A stretch of 8,652 nucleotides of DNA from JBCDBH01 sp039184055. Its GTDB lineage: Bacteria > Acidobacteriota > Thermoanaerobaculia > Multivoradales > J023. The notes below the pieces were generated by a model. The model saw nothing but the letters and a program-made list of their open reading frames with translations, searched no databases and was not told the DNA's origin. The stretch is taken from positions 1 to 8,652 of the forward strand of contig JBCDBH010000256.1 of assembly GCA_039184055.1 (NCBI GenBank). Reading direction: 5' to 3'. Positions 6,077 to 8,652 of this stretch are shown one piece after another. Position numbers and translations under genes: made by a program. How positions within the stretch are numbered: the first letter of the stretch is position 1; each line of letters begins with the position of its first letter.

Positions 6077-8652
6077 GGTTCCATCGGAGTCGAGAACGCC
6101 TGTGGCCGTTCGAGGTCATAAATCACGATCGCCTCGGCGGCGTGGTCGGCCGCCGGATTGTTCGCGCGGTGTATGGCGATGACACGATCACGGGCGTTGT
6201 CGTCGGGTTTGTACGTGCGATAGAGCTCGCGGTGGTATTCGGCTTTCTCAGTGTCGCCGAGCTGGCGATAGACCTGATCGAGATTGAAATGCGCCGCGAC
6301 ATTCTCGGGATCGAGCTCGAGAGCATCGTTCAAGACCGCGATCGCCTCGTTTAGAAAAGCCTCGCGCGACGCGCGTCGGGCATCGCCACGTTCCTGTTTG
6401 GCACGTTCGAAAAGCGTCTGCCCGAGCTCGACGAGCACCCGGTAATCCTGGCTGAAATCGAAGCCGCGTTCCCGCGTCTCGAGGGTATCGTAAGCGACCA
6501 CCGCGCGGAGCTGTTCGATCGCCTCGTCGAGAAAGCCATTTTGCTTGTTGACCAAAGCCGAGAGCCAGGCCACCGTCCAGGGTGGCGCCGGCGGATCGAA
6601 CGAGGCGGCACGCGCCAACGCGTCGACCGCCCGATCCTCGACCGTACCTTGCTCGAGGTAGACCCGCGCTAGGTTGAGCGGCCCATCGGCACGGCCCAAC
6701 CGTTCCACCTCGGCGAACGCGGCTTCGGCCTGGCGCAGCTCACCCTTCGACTTGCCACCCTTGCGTAGCAGACCGATGCCGTAGTCGTTCCAGCGCTGCC
6801 ATTCCGGAATCTCGACCGCGTCGTTGTCGACCAGCGATGGCCAACCACCTGCCGGCAGCACCGGGAAGGTGATGCTGTCTTCGGCGAGCTCGAGAATCGG
6901 CAGATCGTTTTGATAATCGTCGCCGTAGACATAGCGCATGTAGGTGGTGTCGAATTTGCGGTAGCGCAACCGCACGTTGGCGGTCACCGTATCGGTGGCG
7001 TCGCTCGGTACGGTGAAGCGATAGTGGATGACGTCGGCCGCGCCCGGTGGTATCTGGTGGTTGTACAACGCGACGAAGATGTCTTGCGCGTTGCGTCGAT
7101 CGATACGGTTGCCCTCGCGATCGAGCACATAGGTATTCAGGAAGTGCGACCATGGATCGACGAAGCCGTCCTCGTCCATGCCACCGCTCCGACCGATCAC
7201 CTCGTTCCCGGCTCGCGTGTCGGCGTTCATCGTCACCTCGACCCACGGCTGGTTCGAATCAGCCGTGCCTTGCGTGAACGGATGCCCCATCTTCACGGTG
7301 CGCACCACCACCTCAAGCAAATAGCTCTCGCCGGGGACCAAAGCCGGCACCGCCGGCCGCAGCGGCGCGGTGAGCTCACCGTCGATCCCACCCCCGCTCT
7401 TGACGCCGAAGATATCGACCCGCATCACGCCTTCGTTGAACTTGCGATGCTCGTCGATCACCCATTCAGGCTGTCCGAGCAGCGCCGGCACCCCGGTATT
7501 GGCGCTCGGAAACAGGTGATTGTGCGCCACCTGCATACCCTTCTCTTCATCATAAAAAGAAGCGAATTGGTTGCTCGGCATCGTCGGCATGTGACAGCCG
7601 TTGCAATTCTCTTGCGCCACGGGCGGATAGTAGAAGCTCGACACACCGTGCCCCGAGACGCCGCTCAGGTGGTAGGTGTCGTAGTGATTCTGCCCGCGTA
7701 GCCATTTGTACCCGTTGAGCTCGGGTGGCAGATGGACCTTGTGACAGGTGCCACAAAACTCCGGCGTGGTATGGAGCGGCTTGAGAAAGGTCGCCTTGTG
7801 AAAGTCGGGCTTGGCTTTGATCAGCTGCTCGTTGATCCACCGCAGGTTCTCGTTCTCGGAGAACGCGAAGGGATAGTGGATCGGCTCTTCGATCGTGTAG
7901 TCGGCGTTGCCACGCACGCTGTTGATGTTGGTGATGGCGTGACAACTGGTACAGGTGATGCCCGCCTGACCGGTGGCATGGGTGCCGAGATCGAATTCGG
8001 GATCGTCGAACTCACCGCTGAAGAAGGGCACCAAATCGTGACAGCCGGCGCAGAAGCGCGCCGCCGCGCGATTGCCGTCACGTGCTTCGGCGACCGCGAT
8101 CGTCTCGCGTACCGAGAAGAGGTAGGGCTCGTTGTTGCCCGAGCTGAAACGATGCGCGCTCACCGCCCAGCTGGAATGGCTATCTTCGTGGCAGCTCGCG
8201 CAATATTGATCGTTCCACAAGACCTCGGACGGGATGAAGTCACCGGTCGCCGTGCGGGCGAGCGAAGGAAAGAAATACTCCTCGCCCTGTTCGGGTCCCT
8301 CGACGTTCCACTGTCGTGGATCTTGCGCCTGAAACACCAGCAGCACGCCCACCACGACCGCGCAGGCCATCGCCCAACGGCGGCCAGCGGCCCAGTTGAT
8401 CTTGCGTCCGGCGAGACGGTGCAGGATGAAAAACCACACGGCCAGAAATGGCGTCGACACGTGCGCCCAATAGGCGATCGCCCGCACCGTCTCGTCGTTG
8501 ACCACGATGAAGCCTTCGAGCCGGGTCAGCACGATGCCGCTCGCCAGCAGCACCAGCGCGGTCACGAAGAGCGCATAGCCGACATAGACGGCACGCGGGG
8601 TCGGCCGAGTGCGGGCGTGGGGCAGATGGAGGGGGGGGGGGTGGGGGGCGGG
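6073..8652 (-). CDS. Membrane-anchored pentahaem cytochrome c with TPR domain, N-terminus truncated
   Basis: The frame stays open to the window end. The first candidate start inside (GTG 8565) lies within a membrane helix, so the true start is probably beyond the window. Positions below count from that GTG (830 residues). Up to three membrane segments are seen: one spanning the GTG (AVYVGYALFV upstream to about residue 14), one at about 30-50 with His35 and His49 as possible b-haem ligands, and one at about 63-80. The large domain then carries five CxxCH c-haem sites at 122-126, 172-176, 205-209, 271-275 and 321-325, with many spare His residues for axial ligation (for example H138, H230, H265, H299, H348). 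The first site and the following W and SAH resemble cytochrome c554-type multihaem proteins. A beta-rich region at about 400-560 includes HPFTQGTADSNQPW and NHQIPPGAA. TPR-like helices occupy about 590-790. The TGA overlaps the ATG of the ASPIC gene. Electron transfer is nearly certain; donor and acceptor are unknown. Confidence 0.93.
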   Translation of the reverse strand, partial: PAPHPPPLHLPHARTRPTPRAVYVGYALFVTALVLLASGIVLTRLEGFIVVNDETVRAIAYWAHVSTPFLAVWFFILHRLAGRKINWAAGRRWAMACAVVVGVLLVFQAQDPRQWNVEGPEQGEEYFFPSLARTATGDFIPSEVLWNDQYCASCHEDSHSSWAVSAHRFSSGNNEPYLFSVRETIAVAEARDGNRAAARFCAGCHDLVPFFSGEFDDPEFDLGTHATGQAGITCTSCHAITNINSVRGNADYTIEEPIHYPFAFSENENLRWINEQLIKAKPDFHKATFLKPLHTTPEFCGTCHKVHLPPELNGYKWLRGQNHYDTYHLSGVSGHGVSSFYYPPVAQENCNGCHMPTMPSNQFASFYDEEKGMQVAHNHLFPSANTGVPALLGQPEWVIDEHRKFNEGVMRVDIFGVKSGGGIDGELTAPLRPAVPALVPGESYLLEVVVRTVKMGHPFTQGTADSNQPWVEVTMNADTRAGNEVIGRSGGMDEDGFVDPWSHFLNTYVLDREGNRIDRRNAQDIFVALYNHQIPPGAADVIHYRFTVPSDATDTVTANVRLRYRKFDTTYMRYVYGDDYQNDLPILELAEDSITFPVLPAGGWPSLVDNDAVEIPEWQRWNDYGIGLLRKGGKSKGELRQAEAAFAEVERLGRADGPLNLARVYLEQGTVEDRAVDALARAASFDPPAPPWTVAWLSALVNKQNGFLDEAIEQLRAVVAYDTLETRERGFDFSQDYRVLVELGQTLFERAKQERGDARRASREAFLNEAIAVLNDALELDPENVAAHFNLDQVYRQLGDTEKAEYHRELYRTYKPDDNARDRVIAIHRANNPAADHAAEAIVIYDLERPQAFSTPMEP
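8631..8652. other. G-homopolymer sequence at the window end
   Basis: Eleven G are followed by T, six G, C and three G. Nothing else in the window has such composition. In the cytochrome frame it would encode mostly proline. It looks like a sequencing or assembly artefact at a contig end (no-signal G calls), so the upstream cytochrome frame from about 8605 to 8652 should not be trusted. Confidence 0.6.

Noticed and set aside
5039..6121. Plus-strand open frame of 360 codons opposite the ASPIC gene
   Set aside because: It is a mirror of the calcium-loop repeats (GAT/GAC codons read backwards) with no recognisable domain or ribosome site, and it runs over an operon junction.
6910..7701. Plus-strand open frame of 263 codons opposite the multihaem cytochrome
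   Set aside because: It is antisense to a region with clear CxxCH motifs and a conserved domain, with no protein-like features of its own.

Overview
The window is GC-rich, densely coding DNA. It looks like an environmental Gram-negative bacterium, perhaps Myxococcota, another former deltaproteobacterial group or a neighbouring phylum. That placement is weak: it rests on GC bias, Sec-type secreted proteins, a cNMP-PilZ fusion, and multihaem cytochrome and FG-GAP/ASPIC proteins. No mobile element, tRNA, rRNA or CRISPR array was seen. Both ends cut through a gene and look like contig ends.

Layout. Bases 1-2419 hold three genes on the minus strand. In transcription order they are a cyclic-nucleotide-binding/PilZ fusion protein (1682-2419), a small secreted fasciclin-domain protein (1046-1531) followed by an intrinsic terminator (967-996), and a secreted FG-GAP/VCBS repeat protein cut by the window start (1-904). 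Bases 2420-2799 are a divergent intergenic region with no convincing gene. Two genes follow on the plus strand: a glycine-rich RRM RNA-binding protein (2800-3201) and a ferredoxin/flavodoxin-NADP(+) reductase-like flavoprotein (3231-4202). A strong hairpin lies over the reductase start. Bases 4199-8652 form a minus-strand operon of two genes joined by an ATGA overlap. The first is a membrane-anchored five-haem cytochrome c with TPRs, 5'-truncated at the window end. The second is a membrane-anchored CRTAC1-type FG-GAP/ASPIC-UnbV protein.

How it may fit together. The cytochrome/ASPIC pair is the most system-like part. It combines a membrane region with possible b-haem ligands, five periplasmic c-haems, a beta-rich region, a TPR scaffold, and a translationally coupled partner with calcium-loop propeller repeats. 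A module for electron transfer or complex assembly at the outer face of the inner membrane is plausible, but its substrate cannot be read from sequence. The NADPH-linked flavoprotein ends tail-to-tail with this operon, with interlocked stop codons, so opposing transcription may link their expression. On the left, the cNMP-PilZ protein has sites for two second messengers and no DNA-binding domain. The fasciclin leader carries a palindrome and competing RNA pairings that look regulatory.
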